Below, piece by piece: positions 55,837 to 64,000 of a stretch of DNA of 64,000 nt. Origin of the DNA: JAKFWF01 sp963750535 (GTDB lineage Bacteria > Pseudomonadota > Alphaproteobacteria > Rhizobiales > Hyphomicrobiaceae); NCBI GenBank assembly GCA_963750535.1, contig CAVVRF010000045.1, positions 73,586 through 137,585 on the forward strand. Direction: 5' to 3'. Numbering within the stretch: the first letter of the stretch is position 1; every line of letters begins with the position of its first letter. A program made the position numbers and the translations under genes. Below the pieces are notes generated by a model. That model was not told where the DNA came from, ran no database searches, and saw only the letters and a list, made by a program, of their open reading frames with translations.

Positions 55837-56587
55837 ATGCGTATTCTGCTGCTCAATCCGAACACGACGACCGCCGTCACCGACCGGCTGCTCGCCGCGG
55901 CGCAGAAGGTCATCGAGCCCGGAACGACGCTGCTGCCGGTCACCGCCACGCGCGGCGTGCCGTATATCGCAACCCGCGCCGAGGCCCAGATCGGCGGCGC
56001 GATCGCGCTCGAAATGCTGGCCGAGCATCACCGCGACGTCGACGCGGCGATCATAGCGGCCTTCGGCGACCCCGGCCTGCTCGGCGCGCGCGAGCTGTTC
56101 GACATCCCGGTCGTCGGGATGGGCGAGGCCGCCATGCTGACGGCCTGCATGCTGGGCGGTCGGTTCGCGATCGTCACGTTCGCGATGGCGCTGGCGCCCT
56201 GGTACCAGGAAATCCGTCGATCTCCTGAAGCTTACCGATCGCTGCGCCGGGATCCGCATGCTCGACGGCTCGTTCACCTCGATCTCCGATGTGCAGGAGG
56301 AGAAGGAGGAGTTGCTGGTCGAACTGGCCAGGCGCACGGTCGCCGAGACCGGCGCGGACGTCATCATCCTCGGCGGCGCGCCGCTGGCAGGCCTGGCCGA
56401 GAAGGTGCGCGAGCGCATCCCGGTGCCGCTCGTCGATCAGGTCCAGGCCGCCGTGAAACAGGCCGAGGCGCTGGTCGCCCTCCGTGTACGCAAGGCGCAG
56501 ACCGGCAGCTTCCGGCGCCCGGCGGCCAAGCCGACCGCCGGTCTCGCGGCGGCCCTCGCATCCCGCATCGAGCACAAGGATGGTTAA
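55837..56587 (+). pseudogene. Asp/Glu/hydantoin racemase family protein, frameshifted
   Basis: Starts MRILLLNPNTTTAVTDRLL and has ATRGVPYIATRAEAQIGG and the first catalytic region IIAAFGDPGLLGARELF. In this enzyme the usual cysteine of the ACYSDPGL motif is replaced by Phe-Gly (AFGDPGL). After a shift near 56215 the second half reads CAGIRMLDGSFTSISDVQEEKEELL and IILGGAPLAGLAEKV, where the second cysteine (GCAGM) is also absent. It therefore belongs to the hydantoin-racemase-like group but lacks both catalytic cysteines and may be a different activity. It follows the amidase directly. Confidence 0.75.
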
Positions 56588-56601
56588 GGGCATTTCGCGG
56601 T

Positions 56602-57937
56602 CTACTCGACCTCGACCCGCAGCCGCATGGTCGGATGGATACCGCAGTGTGCCTCGAAGGTGCCGGTCTGCCCGAACCTGATGATCACGCTCTCGCCGGG
56701 CTCCTGCGCGCCCGAATTGAAGCGCAGGCGCGGATCGACGACACGGATATTGTGCGTGCGCGTATCGTCGTTGACGATGGTGAGCGCCTGATCGCGGCCG
56801 ACCCTGATCCGACCCGGCGCGAACATCTTGTTCCGCTGGCTGACGACGTTGCCGGTCGGCGCCGCTGCCTCCGCCACCGGAGCGCGGGTGCGAACCCACG
56901 GCTCATTCGACGGCTGCGGCGGCTGCTCGCTCGACAGGCTCTCGAGAAACGCCACCAGATCGCGGCGCTCGTCGTCGCTCAGTCGAAACGGCCTCGGCAG
57001 GTCCTTGGAGCGGCTCGTCCGCGCGATGCCGCCGCGCTCGTAGTGCCTGATCACATCCTCCAGCGTCGCCAGCGAGCCGTCGTGCATATAGGGCGCGGTC
57101 CAGGCGAGCTCGCGCAGGCCCGGAGTCTTGAAGGCGTGATCGGCCGCCCGGACGTCGATGATCGGACCGCGCCCCAGGTCGTCACCGGGCAGACCGATGT
57201 CATGGAACGAGTAGTCGGTGAACGCGAAGCCGGAATGGCAACCGATGCAACCGCCCCTGCCGGCGAACAGCCGCAAGCCGCGCAGTTCCTCGTCGCTCAA
57301 TGCGCTCTCCTCTCCGGCGACCCATCGATCGAACCGGGTCGGCGGCGATACGAGCGTGCGCTCGTAGCTCGCGAGCGCCTTGACCAGTTTCTGCGCGTCG
57401 ATCGCCGGATCGTCGGGAAACGCTGCCGCAAAGGCCTGCCGGTAGGTCTCATCCGAACGCAGCCGTTCCGCCGCCGCCGCCGGTGTAGCTTGCCATTTCG
57501 TCGGGATGCGACATCGGCAGCCGAGCCTGATCCTCCAGGCTTGTGGCGCGGCCATCCCAGTGCAGCTGCGGCGCCCAGGCGAGATTCCATAGCGCCGGGG
57601 TGTGGCGCGGCAGCCTGGCCGCGGTGGCGCCAGCGGCCGAGCGATCGACACCATCGGCGAGGCCCAGCTTTGGGTTGTGGCAGGTAGCGCAGGCGATCTG
57701 CCCGTTCGCCGACAGCCGCACCTCGTGGAATAGCCGCGCGCCGAGCGCGATCTTGGCCTCGGACTGCAGGTTTTCGGCAGGCTCGAGAATACCTGTCGGC
57801 CGCGCGAACAGGCGGCGAAGCGATGCGTCGTCGACCTCATTCGGCGTCGCCGCGAGAGCCGCCCCGATCGCGGCCAGGCAAGCCACCAGGGCGCGGCGGA
57901 CCACCGTCGTCATCGGCAATGCTCGACGCCAAGCCAT
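56602..57937 (-). pseudogene. dihaem MauG/cytochrome-c-peroxidase-like protein fused to a cupredoxin domain, frameshifted
   Basis: Starts MAWRRALPMTTVVRRALVACLAA with a signal peptide. The first haem motif is CATCH (QIACATCHNPKLG), the second CIGCH (GGCIGCHSGFAF), and the MauG-type region includes HTPALWNLAW, MHDGSLATLEDVIRHYERGG and LSDDERRDLVAFLESL. A frameshift near 57485 interrupts it. After about residue 360 a cupredoxin-like domain follows with His in THNIRVVDP and a C-x2-H-x2-M loop (HCGIHPTMRLRVEVE), the amicyanin pattern. Fused MauG-like and copper domains in one polypeptide are unusual. Its start lies nine bases after the secreted protein gene upstream. Confidence 0.82.
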
Positions 57938-57945
57938 TCCGCCAC

Positions 57946-58803
57946 CTAGAAGAAGCGCTTCGCTGCCGTCTCGAACGCATCGACCTTGGCAGCGACGGCG
58001 CTCACGTCGATCACCGGCCGTTCCGGCGGCACCGCGGCGGGCCAGGCCTGCTTCAGGTCGGCGATGATCCCTCGCAATTCCGCGAACTTCGCCGCATCGA
58101 GCTTCTCGAAGTCCTTGGCGTGCATGTCGAGCAGCCGCTCCGAATAGAGGACGAAGCCGCGGCTGTCCTGGTACTCGACCGGCTTGGCGAACCGGCCATC
58201 CTCGATCGCCGCTTCGTATTCGGACTTCGCCACCTTCAGCACCTCGACGATGGTGCGCGCCGTGTAGCTGGTGAACGGATCGCCCTGCATGAAGCGCTTG
58301 AAGGATTCGAGCGCGTTGCTGAGCCGCGCGTCGACGGTCTTGGCGGCCTGGGCATAGGCCGTCTTGCTCTTGGCCTTGACCGCTTGGCCCTGCGCCTTGA
58401 GCTGCCGGTCGAAGGGGGTGACCTTGTGCAGCTTGATGTAGCGCTCCATCAGCCCGTACAGCTCCTCGGTCGGATGCAGGAAATGCGGCAGGGCCTCGTC
58501 CCACAGGTTCTGCTCGATCAACTCGCCGCCGACCAGCAGATGGCCGCGCATCAGCGCAATGTCGCGATAAATGCGGATGCGTGTGTCCTTCGGGCCGCCA
58601 TCGGTCAGGTAGGCCTCGCCGCCTTGCGCCGGAGCAAGCGCGCCGCCCGTGCCGGCCTCGGAGGCGCCGCTGACCTGGCTGGCGCCATGCTTGCCGGCGT
58701 GCTGGGCATTCGCCACCGTGACGCCCGTCGCGGTTCCGGCGATCCCGACCATCGATGCGGCGCCGATCCCGACCCAGAGCTTGCGTGTCCGCCTTGCCAT
58801 CAT
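57946..58803 (-). CDS. exported helical protein, unrecognised
   Basis: A 285-residue protein (start MMARRTRKLWVGIGAASMVG, GGAG upstream) with a signal segment and an otherwise helical mature part. It contains RIYRDIALMRGHLLVGGELIEQNLWDEALPHFLHPTEELYG, with His/Glu residues like those of metal-binding helical proteins (imelysin or ferritin-like), but no family can be assigned. Other segments are RTIVEVLKVAKSEYEAAIEDG and KRFF at the end. It is encoded immediately upstream of the dihaem-cupredoxin protein on the same strand and probably works with it in the periplasm. Confidence 0.65.
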   Translation of the reverse strand: MMARRTRKLWVGIGAASMVGIAGTATGVTVANAQHAGKHGASQVSGASEAGTGGALAPAQGGEAYLTDGGPKDTRIRIYRDIALMRGHLLVGGELIEQNLWDEALPHFLHPTEELYGLMERYIKLHKVTPFDRQLKAQGQAVKAKSKTAYAQAAKTVDARLSNALESFKRFMQGDPFTSYTARTIVEVLKVAKSEYEAAIEDGRFAKPVEYQDSRGFVLYSERLLDMHAKDFEKLDAAKFAELRGIIADLKQAWPAAVPPERPVIDVSAVAAKVDAFETAAKRFF

Positions 58804-58917
58804 ACCTTCTCCTGAGCTTTGTCGTCGTGCCTGGAGCCGCATATTGCATTCTTGACTATGATTGTACAGTTATGTGGCCGCATAGTTGCGTCGCCACGTC
58901 CGCTGAGGAGGTCGCCC

Positions 58918-59577
58918 ATGCTCATTACCATCCAGAATATCCTAGACCGAGCGGATCTCGAGCGGCTGCGCGGCGATTTGCAGCGTCTGCATTTCGACGA
59001 CGGCCGAGCAAGCGCCGGCTGGTCGGCGCGCACGGTGAAGCGCAACGCGCAGGCCGCCGCCGACCCCTTGGTCGAGCAGTGGCGGGACCGGATCGAGGCG
59101 GTGCTGCGGGGCAATCCGTTGTTTCAGCTCGCGGCCCAGCCGAAGCGGATCATCGGGCCGATGTTCTCGCGCTACGGCGCCGGCGACCACTATGGCAGCC
59201 ACGTCGATGACGCCATCCTCGACGGCGCGCGCTCGGATCTGTCGTTCACGCTGTTTCTCGCCGCGCCCGAGAGCTACGAAGGCGGCGAGCTCACGATCGA
59301 GACGGCGGCCGGCGATGACGCCTACAAGCTGGAGGCGGGAAGCCTCGTGCTCTATCCCGCGACCACGCTGCATCGAGTGGCACCGGTCACGCGCGGCCAT
59401 CGCTATGCGGCGGTCGGCTGGGTGCGCAGCCTCATCCGCGATGCCGACCGGCGCGAGCTGTTGTTCGACCTCGAAACCGCGCGGCGCAGCCTGTTCGCCA
59501 GCCACGGCAAGACCGCCGACTTCGATCTGCTGTCGAAGTGCGCGGCCAATCTGATGCGGATGTGGTGCGACGATTGA
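58918..59577 (+). CDS. piuC: PKHD-type Fe(II)/2-oxoglutarate hydroxylase
   Basis: A 219-residue iron-dependent 2-oxoglutarate oxygenase of the PiuC/YbiX type. The iron ligands are H95 and D97 (HYGSHVDDAIL) and H152 (TTLHRVAPV), and R162 contacts the oxoglutarate. The start is preceded by GAGGAGG. Family members accompany TonB-dependent iron uptake (piuA); no receptor gene is present here. It is divergent from the secreted-protein gene and overlaps the convergent Rrf2 reading frame. Confidence 0.92.
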   Translation: MLITIQNILDRADLERLRGDLQRLHFDDGRASAGWSARTVKRNAQAAADPLVEQWRDRIEAVLRGNPLFQLAAQPKRIIGPMFSRYGAGDHYGSHVDDAILDGARSDLSFTLFLAAPESYEGGELTIETAAGDDAYKLEAGSLVLYPATTLHRVAPVTRGHRYAAVGWVRSLIRDADRRELLFDLETARRSLFASHGKTADFDLLSKCAANLMRMWCDD

Positions 59578-60203
59578 ATGTCGCAATTCTGCGAGCGTGC
59601 GTAGTGGCGGATACCTCGAGCTGTTCGCGACCGCCGATCCGACCGCCGGAGCCCTCGGAGCCGCGCGCGTACGACTGCGGACGTCGCCATGCGCAACGCG
59701 GCAGCAAAGGCTACCGCACGCCGTCGACCGCGTCCGACCGCCTTGGCCGGGCGGCGGCGCGTCTTCCGGGGTGCCTCGGCCGGGAGCGGCGACGCCGCAC
59801 GGGAGCTCTTCGCCATGTCGGCAAGCGAGTGCCGATCGAGAACGCTGATGAAGGCTTCCAGTGCGTCGTCGAAGATCATGTTGAGCGGCGGTTTGCCTTC
59901 GCGATCTCCCGACGCGGCCGCGCGGGCGGCGCCGGCGACCTCCATTTCGGTCGCCTCGATCTCGCGCACGATGTCACCGATCCGGATCGACGCGGCGGGC
60001 CTGGCAAGCCTGACGCCGCCATAGCGGCCGCGCGCTGCCTCGACGAAGCCGGCGCGCGACAATATGTGGACGATCTTGAAGGCGTTGACCGGTGTGATGT
60101 CGAGCCGTCGTGCGATATCGGCGACCTTGACCAACGCGCCGTCGGCCTCGGTGCAGTCGATCAAGATTCGGATCGCGTGGCTCGTGGTCTTGGAAAGGCG
60201 CAT
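59403..60203 (-). CDS. Rrf2-family transcriptional regulator with long basic C-terminus
   Basis: Starts MRLSKTTSHAIRILIDCTEADG with a winged HTH: VADIARRLDITPVNAFKIVHILSRAGFVEAARGRYGGVRLARPA. This is followed by IGDIVREIEATEME and FDDALEAFISVLDRHSLADM, all as in Rrf2 proteins. The three-cysteine FeS motif of IscR/NsrR is missing, so it is not a simple FeS sensor. Beyond about residue 150 the reading continues for some 115 very basic residues and overlaps piuC by 175 bases. An Rrf2 protein normally stops near 150 residues, so the tail may reflect a frameshift that hides the real stop. Confidence 0.72.
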   Translation of the reverse strand: MRLSKTTSHAIRILIDCTEADGALVKVADIARRLDITPVNAFKIVHILSRAGFVEAARGRYGGVRLARPAASIRIGDIVREIEATEMEVAGAARAAASGDREGKPPLNMIFDDALEAFISVLDRHSLADMAKSSRAASPLPAEAPRKTRRRPAKAVGRGRRRAVAFAAALRMATSAVVRARLRGLRRSDRRSRTARGIRHYARSQNCDIQSSHHIRIRLAAHFDSRSKSAVLPWLANRLRRAVSRSNNSSRRSASRMRLRTQPTAA

Positions 60204-60397
60204 GGCGATCCCGGAAGTCCTTCGTCTGCGGCACGATTGAAATCGGCCAGAAACCTCTTCTGCAAATTCCTTAGGCACTTCCAGCGCCCACGGCAACATT
60301 CGGCAGGTTGGTCGTGGCCTGCGACGAGAACGGCGGCACCCGCCTTCGTCGTGCCAAATCGCTGCTCGCGACCGGCGGTCGGGCGAGCCTCGCCCTG

Positions 60398-62212
60398 CTA
60401 TGCCTTTGAAACGCCGGCCAGACCGCCGCCCGGAGCTGGGCTGGCGGTTGGCATCGCCGCGTCCTCGCCGCCGGCGTCCGCTAGCACCATGAGCAAGGGC
60501 GTCAGGCCCTCGGCATCGACGATTCGGAAGATCTCGATGTCGCCGCGCGCCTTCTCGCTCCAGCCGGCAATCTGCAGGGCGCGTTCGGCCTTCGAGAACA
60601 GGCCGTGGTTCCGCAGCGGTCGCTTGGATGTGTGCCTGGATCCCTCCTCGCCGCCAAGCCCCTGCTCGGCCGCCCACTTCTTGCGGATCTCGGTCAGATC
60701 GGTATCGCTGCCGAGCGACTCCTCGTCCTTGAGCTTCTGCAGCTCGCTCTTCTTCAGGAGCCACGGGCGCCCCTTGCTCGGCCAGCGCACCAGGTCGAGA
60801 TCGCTGAGCACGCCCGCGAGCTGGTTGACCGCCAGCGCACGCGCCGATTCCTGCTTATCGTCCGGCTCGCAGCTGTAGAGGTTCGGGATCACAAGATAGG
60901 ACGCCCGATTGTGGTGGATAAAGTGGCGCCGGACCCATTCGAGGTCGGCGCCCGGCGCGCGGTTGATCGCGGTGTCGATGGCGCCTCGGATCTGACGGGC
61001 AAGTGCGCCAGACGGGCGGATTGGCGGCGGCTCCTGCGGCGGATTGAGGATCGCCAGCGCCAGCAGGCCGAGATCGATGCCGATCGTCGCCAGCAGCGCG
61101 ATGACGTCGCGGCCGGTGATCGGCTCGCCGCTGTCGGTGCGGCCGAACGCGGTCTTGCCGCCGGAGAAAACATAGCTGACGGCGCTCGACGCATACGCGC
61201 CCATGTTGCGCCACAGGTTCTTCACCGCGTTGGCGACGCCGGCCGGACCTTCGTTGAAGACCGCCTCGCGCAATTTGAGCTCCGCCGGCTGCTCGGCCTG
61301 ACTGGCGGCCTGCCGCAAGCGCTCGGCGAGCGTCGGATCGTAGCAGGTGAACCCCGGCTGGCCAGGCGGGATCGCCACTGAGCTAGCCAGCGAGCGCATC
61401 TCGATCGCGGTCGAGCGCCCGAGCTGGTTCGATCGGGCGGCAATGTTGCGGGCGCGGCCGCGGATTTCGGAAGCCCTCGCCTCGAAGTTGCGCTGCCGTT
61501 CCTCGACGGTGGCGCCGCCGAGCACCGCTGCGGCCTGCTTCAGCTGCTCGACCTCGGCCTGCACCGGCTCGAGCCACGACCGCGTCATGCCGTCGCGCAG
61601 CACGCCGATCGAATCGCGGACGCTGCGGCGTGCGTTGTAGAGCGGACCCCGGCCGGCGCCGGAGGACGTGCCGCAGCTGCCGCCGCTCGTTTCCTCGCGG
61701 GACATCTGGCCGTCCGACCAACTCACCACGCTGTCGAGCTGCCCGCGCACGGCATCGAGCCGGGCGGCGACAATGGCGCTGGCGTCGCGCGCATCCTCCT
61801 GCAGACCGGCGAGCCCGGTCCGCGTCGCCTCCTCGCCGGAAATCAGGCTCCACCAGAAGCCGTAGCCGAAGCCGATCGACCACACGGCGAGGAATACATA
61901 GAGCGGGAAGGTGATCAGCCGCTCGGCCAGGCTGCGCTTGGCGCCGAACGTTTCACGCAGCGATAGCCACATCAGGAAGGTCAGGGCGACGACGACGGCA
62001 ATCACCAGCACGTCGTTCGACACCGACATGCCGCCGGAGGCCGGTGCCGCCGATGACGACGAGACGCCGACGATGAAGTCGCGCATGCCGTGCCACGTGG
62101 CATAGCCCGAGATGATCAGCAGCATGAACGACGCGATGCCGATCAGCGTATTGCGGCCGAGGATGTAATCGACAACCTTGGCGATCAGGCTGGGTTGCGC
62201 ATTGTCGGCCAT
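60398..62212 (-). CDS. uncharacterised 604-residue membrane protein
   Basis: I do not recognise the family. The N-terminal third has about three or four helices (NTLIGIASFMLLIISGYATW, DVLVIAVVVALTFLMWL, LYVFLAVWSIGFGYGFWWS). A long segment of charged helix follows (about residues 135-290), probably coiled coil. Another helix pair (VIALLATIGIDLGLLALAIL) leads to a soluble C-terminal domain with Pro- and Lys-rich segments (RPWLLKKSELQKLKDEES). The length and coiled coil suggest a membrane-anchored structural or assembly protein; no catalytic motif is visible. It stands alone between the Rrf2 gene and a broken gene. Confidence 0.6.
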   Translation of the reverse strand: MADNAQPSLIAKVVDYILGRNTLIGIASFMLLIISGYATWHGMRDFIVGVSSSSAAPASGGMSVSNDVLVIAVVVALTFLMWLSLRETFGAKRSLAERLITFPLYVFLAVWSIGFGYGFWWSLISGEEATRTGLAGLQEDARDASAIVAARLDAVRGQLDSVVSWSDGQMSREETSGGSCGTSSGAGRGPLYNARRSVRDSIGVLRDGMTRSWLEPVQAEVEQLKQAAAVLGGATVEERQRNFEARASEIRGRARNIAARSNQLGRSTAIEMRSLASSVAIPPGQPGFTCYDPTLAERLRQAASQAEQPAELKLREAVFNEGPAGVANAVKNLWRNMGAYASSAVSYVFSGGKTAFGRTDSGEPITGRDVIALLATIGIDLGLLALAILNPPQEPPPIRPSGALARQIRGAIDTAINRAPGADLEWVRRHFIHHNRASYLVIPNLYSCEPDDKQESARALAVNQLAGVLSDLDLVRWPSKGRPWLLKKSELQKLKDEESLGSDTDLTEIRKKWAAEQGLGGEEGSRHTSKRPLRNHGLFSKAERALQIAGWSEKARGDIEIFRIVDAEGLTPLLMVLADAGGEDAAMPTASPAPGGGLAGVSKA

Positions 62213-62487
62213 GAAATCCCTACGTTATTTTTGATCTCAGTGGTCCGCCCCAACGCCCGCCCTAACAATAACTTGGGATTGCACTGTCAGACCCGCGATC
62301 CCAGCTGCCGCGTTGTCACACAACCAGGACCCTAGGCAGACATTTGAGCTCTCGATTGGCGAGTGGCAAAGAGTGCTGCGGGATCGGCGCGGGGATGCGC
62401 CTCTCCTCTCCCCTCGCGCACAATTCCTTGATCGCGCAATCTCCGTCGGCATTCGTCCCATAGCGCCGTGAGTTGCTGCTCTACGGT

Positions 62488-64000
62488 TCAGTGCTTGGGG
62501 GTAATAACGAAGCGGGTACGATGCACCTCGACGTTCATCACATTGCCGTTGACGGCTATCAGCGCCGACAGGGTGAAACGCCCGGGCAGTAGACCATGCT
62601 TCAAGTCGATCTGGAAATTTGCGTCAGCGCCGAGCGGCGCAACGCCGGCCATAGCGACACGCCCGTCGACGCCGGTCACCACGTAGCGGCATTCCGGCGC
62701 GGCACGTTTCAGCAATTGCGCGGGAACCGACTTCAGGGGCGTGCGCACCAGGCGATGGCTGCGCTGGAATTTCTCGGTGATCTCGATATCGCCGGCGAGC
62801 GTCAGGCGCTCACCGTTCCAGTCAACCTTGGTGATAAAGCCACGGCGCGGGATGGCGTAGGCATCATAGAAGCCCACGCCTAGAGGATAGGTGAGGTCGC
62901 GAAATGCCTCCAATGTGATGCTCTGCAAGTTCCAGTTTTTCAGCTTATAGGGCCCGTTGGTCACCAGGAAATGGCCGCTGGCCTTGTAGAACGCCACCAG
63001 CGCCGCCCAACGCCGGCGCGCCTCTTCTTCGGTGACGTGAGGATGCAAGGGTCGTGGTCGGAATGCGTCGCGCTCGATTGTGTCGCCAGTGATGCCAGCT
63101 TGATGCTCGTCTCCCTCGAGCGACTAGATCGAGCCACAGAACACCGCGCCACTCCGCCTCGGCTTGCGAGAATGCCGCCCAACCACGTGTCGCCGCCTTC
63201 CATCAGCACCAGCACGTGCCAAGGCATGTGCTCCAGGGCGTGCGAGAAGCGCGTTCCGATCTGGAGTCATCCGGCGCGATGTCGAGGTAAACCTCGATGG
63301 TGAAGACTGTCGCGCAGGAAATTGACGTCGCCCACGCGGAAGGACTTGGAACCGGTGGACGCCAATCGGCGCACGGCGACGAGGTGTCGGCGAAGCGACC
63401 TAGTCGCCGCAAAGATGAAGGGGTCGTAGCGATCACTTCTCGCCACCGCGAACACTCCACCGGTAGGCGAACGCGTAGGCGTAGAGCAGGTCCGCGATCG
63501 TCGTCTTGGTCGTGTCGTGAAAGGCCGAGCCGAGCACCTTGTAGGTAAGCTTCACCTTCGCCGTCTTGCCCGGTCCAAGCGTCACAAGCCGGCCGTCCGG
63601 CGCGCTGGGAATCACGGCATCGGGGAACGACAACGGTGTCGCTCACCACGGCCGACGGTTCGGCGGCCGCCCTGTTCTCCACGATCGGCTCGGCAGTGAT
63701 CGACAAGCCTAGAACCGTGTAGACCACCATCAGCGCGGTGAGCGGCGCCAGCGTCCTCAGTGCAACGCCGGGCACATCGAACAGCACCATGGCCTTGATG
63801 TGGGCCAGATAGACTGCGCCGACGTGGCCGATGACCAGTGCGCCCACGGCTGCGTACCACGCAAAGCGCGCACCTATGAGGCCGATGTCGACGCGATAGT
63901 CGCGCAGTGCCGAGCAGGTCCCAGCCGGAACCGAACCCGGGTCGGACAGGAGGGAATGATGTACTGGCCCTGGACCAGCAGAAACACCAGGTAATGGGCC
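62488..64000 (-). pseudogene. membrane protein with soluble C-terminal domain, multiply frameshifted, runs off the right edge
   Basis: Upstream part at the right edge: helices HYLVFLLVQGQYII and DIGLIGARFAWYAAVGALVIGHVGAV, then FDVPGVALRTLAPLTALMVVYTVLG. Further pieces in other frames are SFPDAVIPSAPDGRLVTLGP and FRVGDVNFLRDSL. The last part is intact from 63048 to the stop at 62488: EEEARRRWAALVAFYKASGHFLVTNGPYKLKNW through VHRTRFVITPKH. HFLVTNGPY resembles a family-5 binding-protein motif. At least four shifts (near 63950, 63640, 63440 and 63240) are needed. The gene continues beyond the window. Confidence 0.6.

Overview
The window is high-GC, densely coded DNA from an alphaproteobacterium, most likely of the Hyphomicrobiales (Rhizobiales) type. 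Supporting markers are the small aa3-type cytochrome oxidase subunit IV next to a three-gene proton-translocating transhydrogenase (pntAA-pntAB-pntB), a ribosomal protein S21 with a glycine-rich tail, purEK next to DUF465 genes, BrnTA, and a large load of ABC importers for organic nitrogen. No rRNA, tRNA, CRISPR array, IS element or phage module was recognised. Many otherwise well-conserved genes carry single-base frameshifts, and 19.6-22.4 kb and the right edge are dense with them. This looks more like an error-prone assembly than biological decay, although decay cannot be excluded from sequence alone.

Layout. 0-14.5 kb is housekeeping: a broken membrane protein, coxIV, pntAA/AB/B, an orphan HicB-like protein, rpsU with a terminator, purK-purE, two divergent DUF465 genes, a DMT exporter, an uncharacterised protein, an acyl-CoA synthetase, lepA and a BrnTA toxin-antitoxin pair. 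14.6-22.4 kb is a hydantoin/cyclic-ureide module: D-carbamoylase, D-hydantoinase, hydantoin racemase, a TRZ/ATZ-type amidohydrolase and a NitT/TauT-type ABC importer. 23.0-33.05 kb is one minus-strand operon with an amidohydrolase, an M20 peptidase, a triple-domain RidA protein, a DUF1028 protein and a complete peptide-type ABC importer whose two ATPases appear fused. 33.2-39.3 kb is a redox region: a membrane b-type cytochrome with three CxxCH motifs, a divergent ferredoxin-FAD oxidoreductase, and a DUF1592/DUF1552 pair.

39.6-47.9 kb holds an ACR3 arsenite transporter, an MFS transporter and a ureide module: 5-hydroxyisourate hydrolase, PuuE-type allantoinase and a polyamine-type ABC importer, with several intergenic palindromes. 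47.9-54.3 kb is a metal-oxyanion block: a HTH-PBP regulator with tupBCA (tungstate), then modABC (molybdate) with a perfect 22-bp ModE-like palindrome in front of modA and a short ModE. 54.4-64 kb has an amidase plus a second hydantoin-racemase-like protein, a MauG-like dihaem protein fused to an amicyanin-like cupredoxin domain with a secreted partner, a PKHD hydroxylase (piuC), an Rrf2 regulator, a 604-residue membrane protein and a broken membrane protein that runs off the edge.

Taken together, the accessory part reads as a nitrogen-scavenging region: at least three importers, each beside C-N hydrolases for hydantoins, ureides or amides, plus Mo/W uptake that could serve molybdenum enzymes such as xanthine dehydrogenase (not in this window). 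The least-described pieces are the RidA3-DUF1028-amidohydrolase operon, the MauG-amicyanin fusion and the divergent cytochrome/FeS-flavin module.
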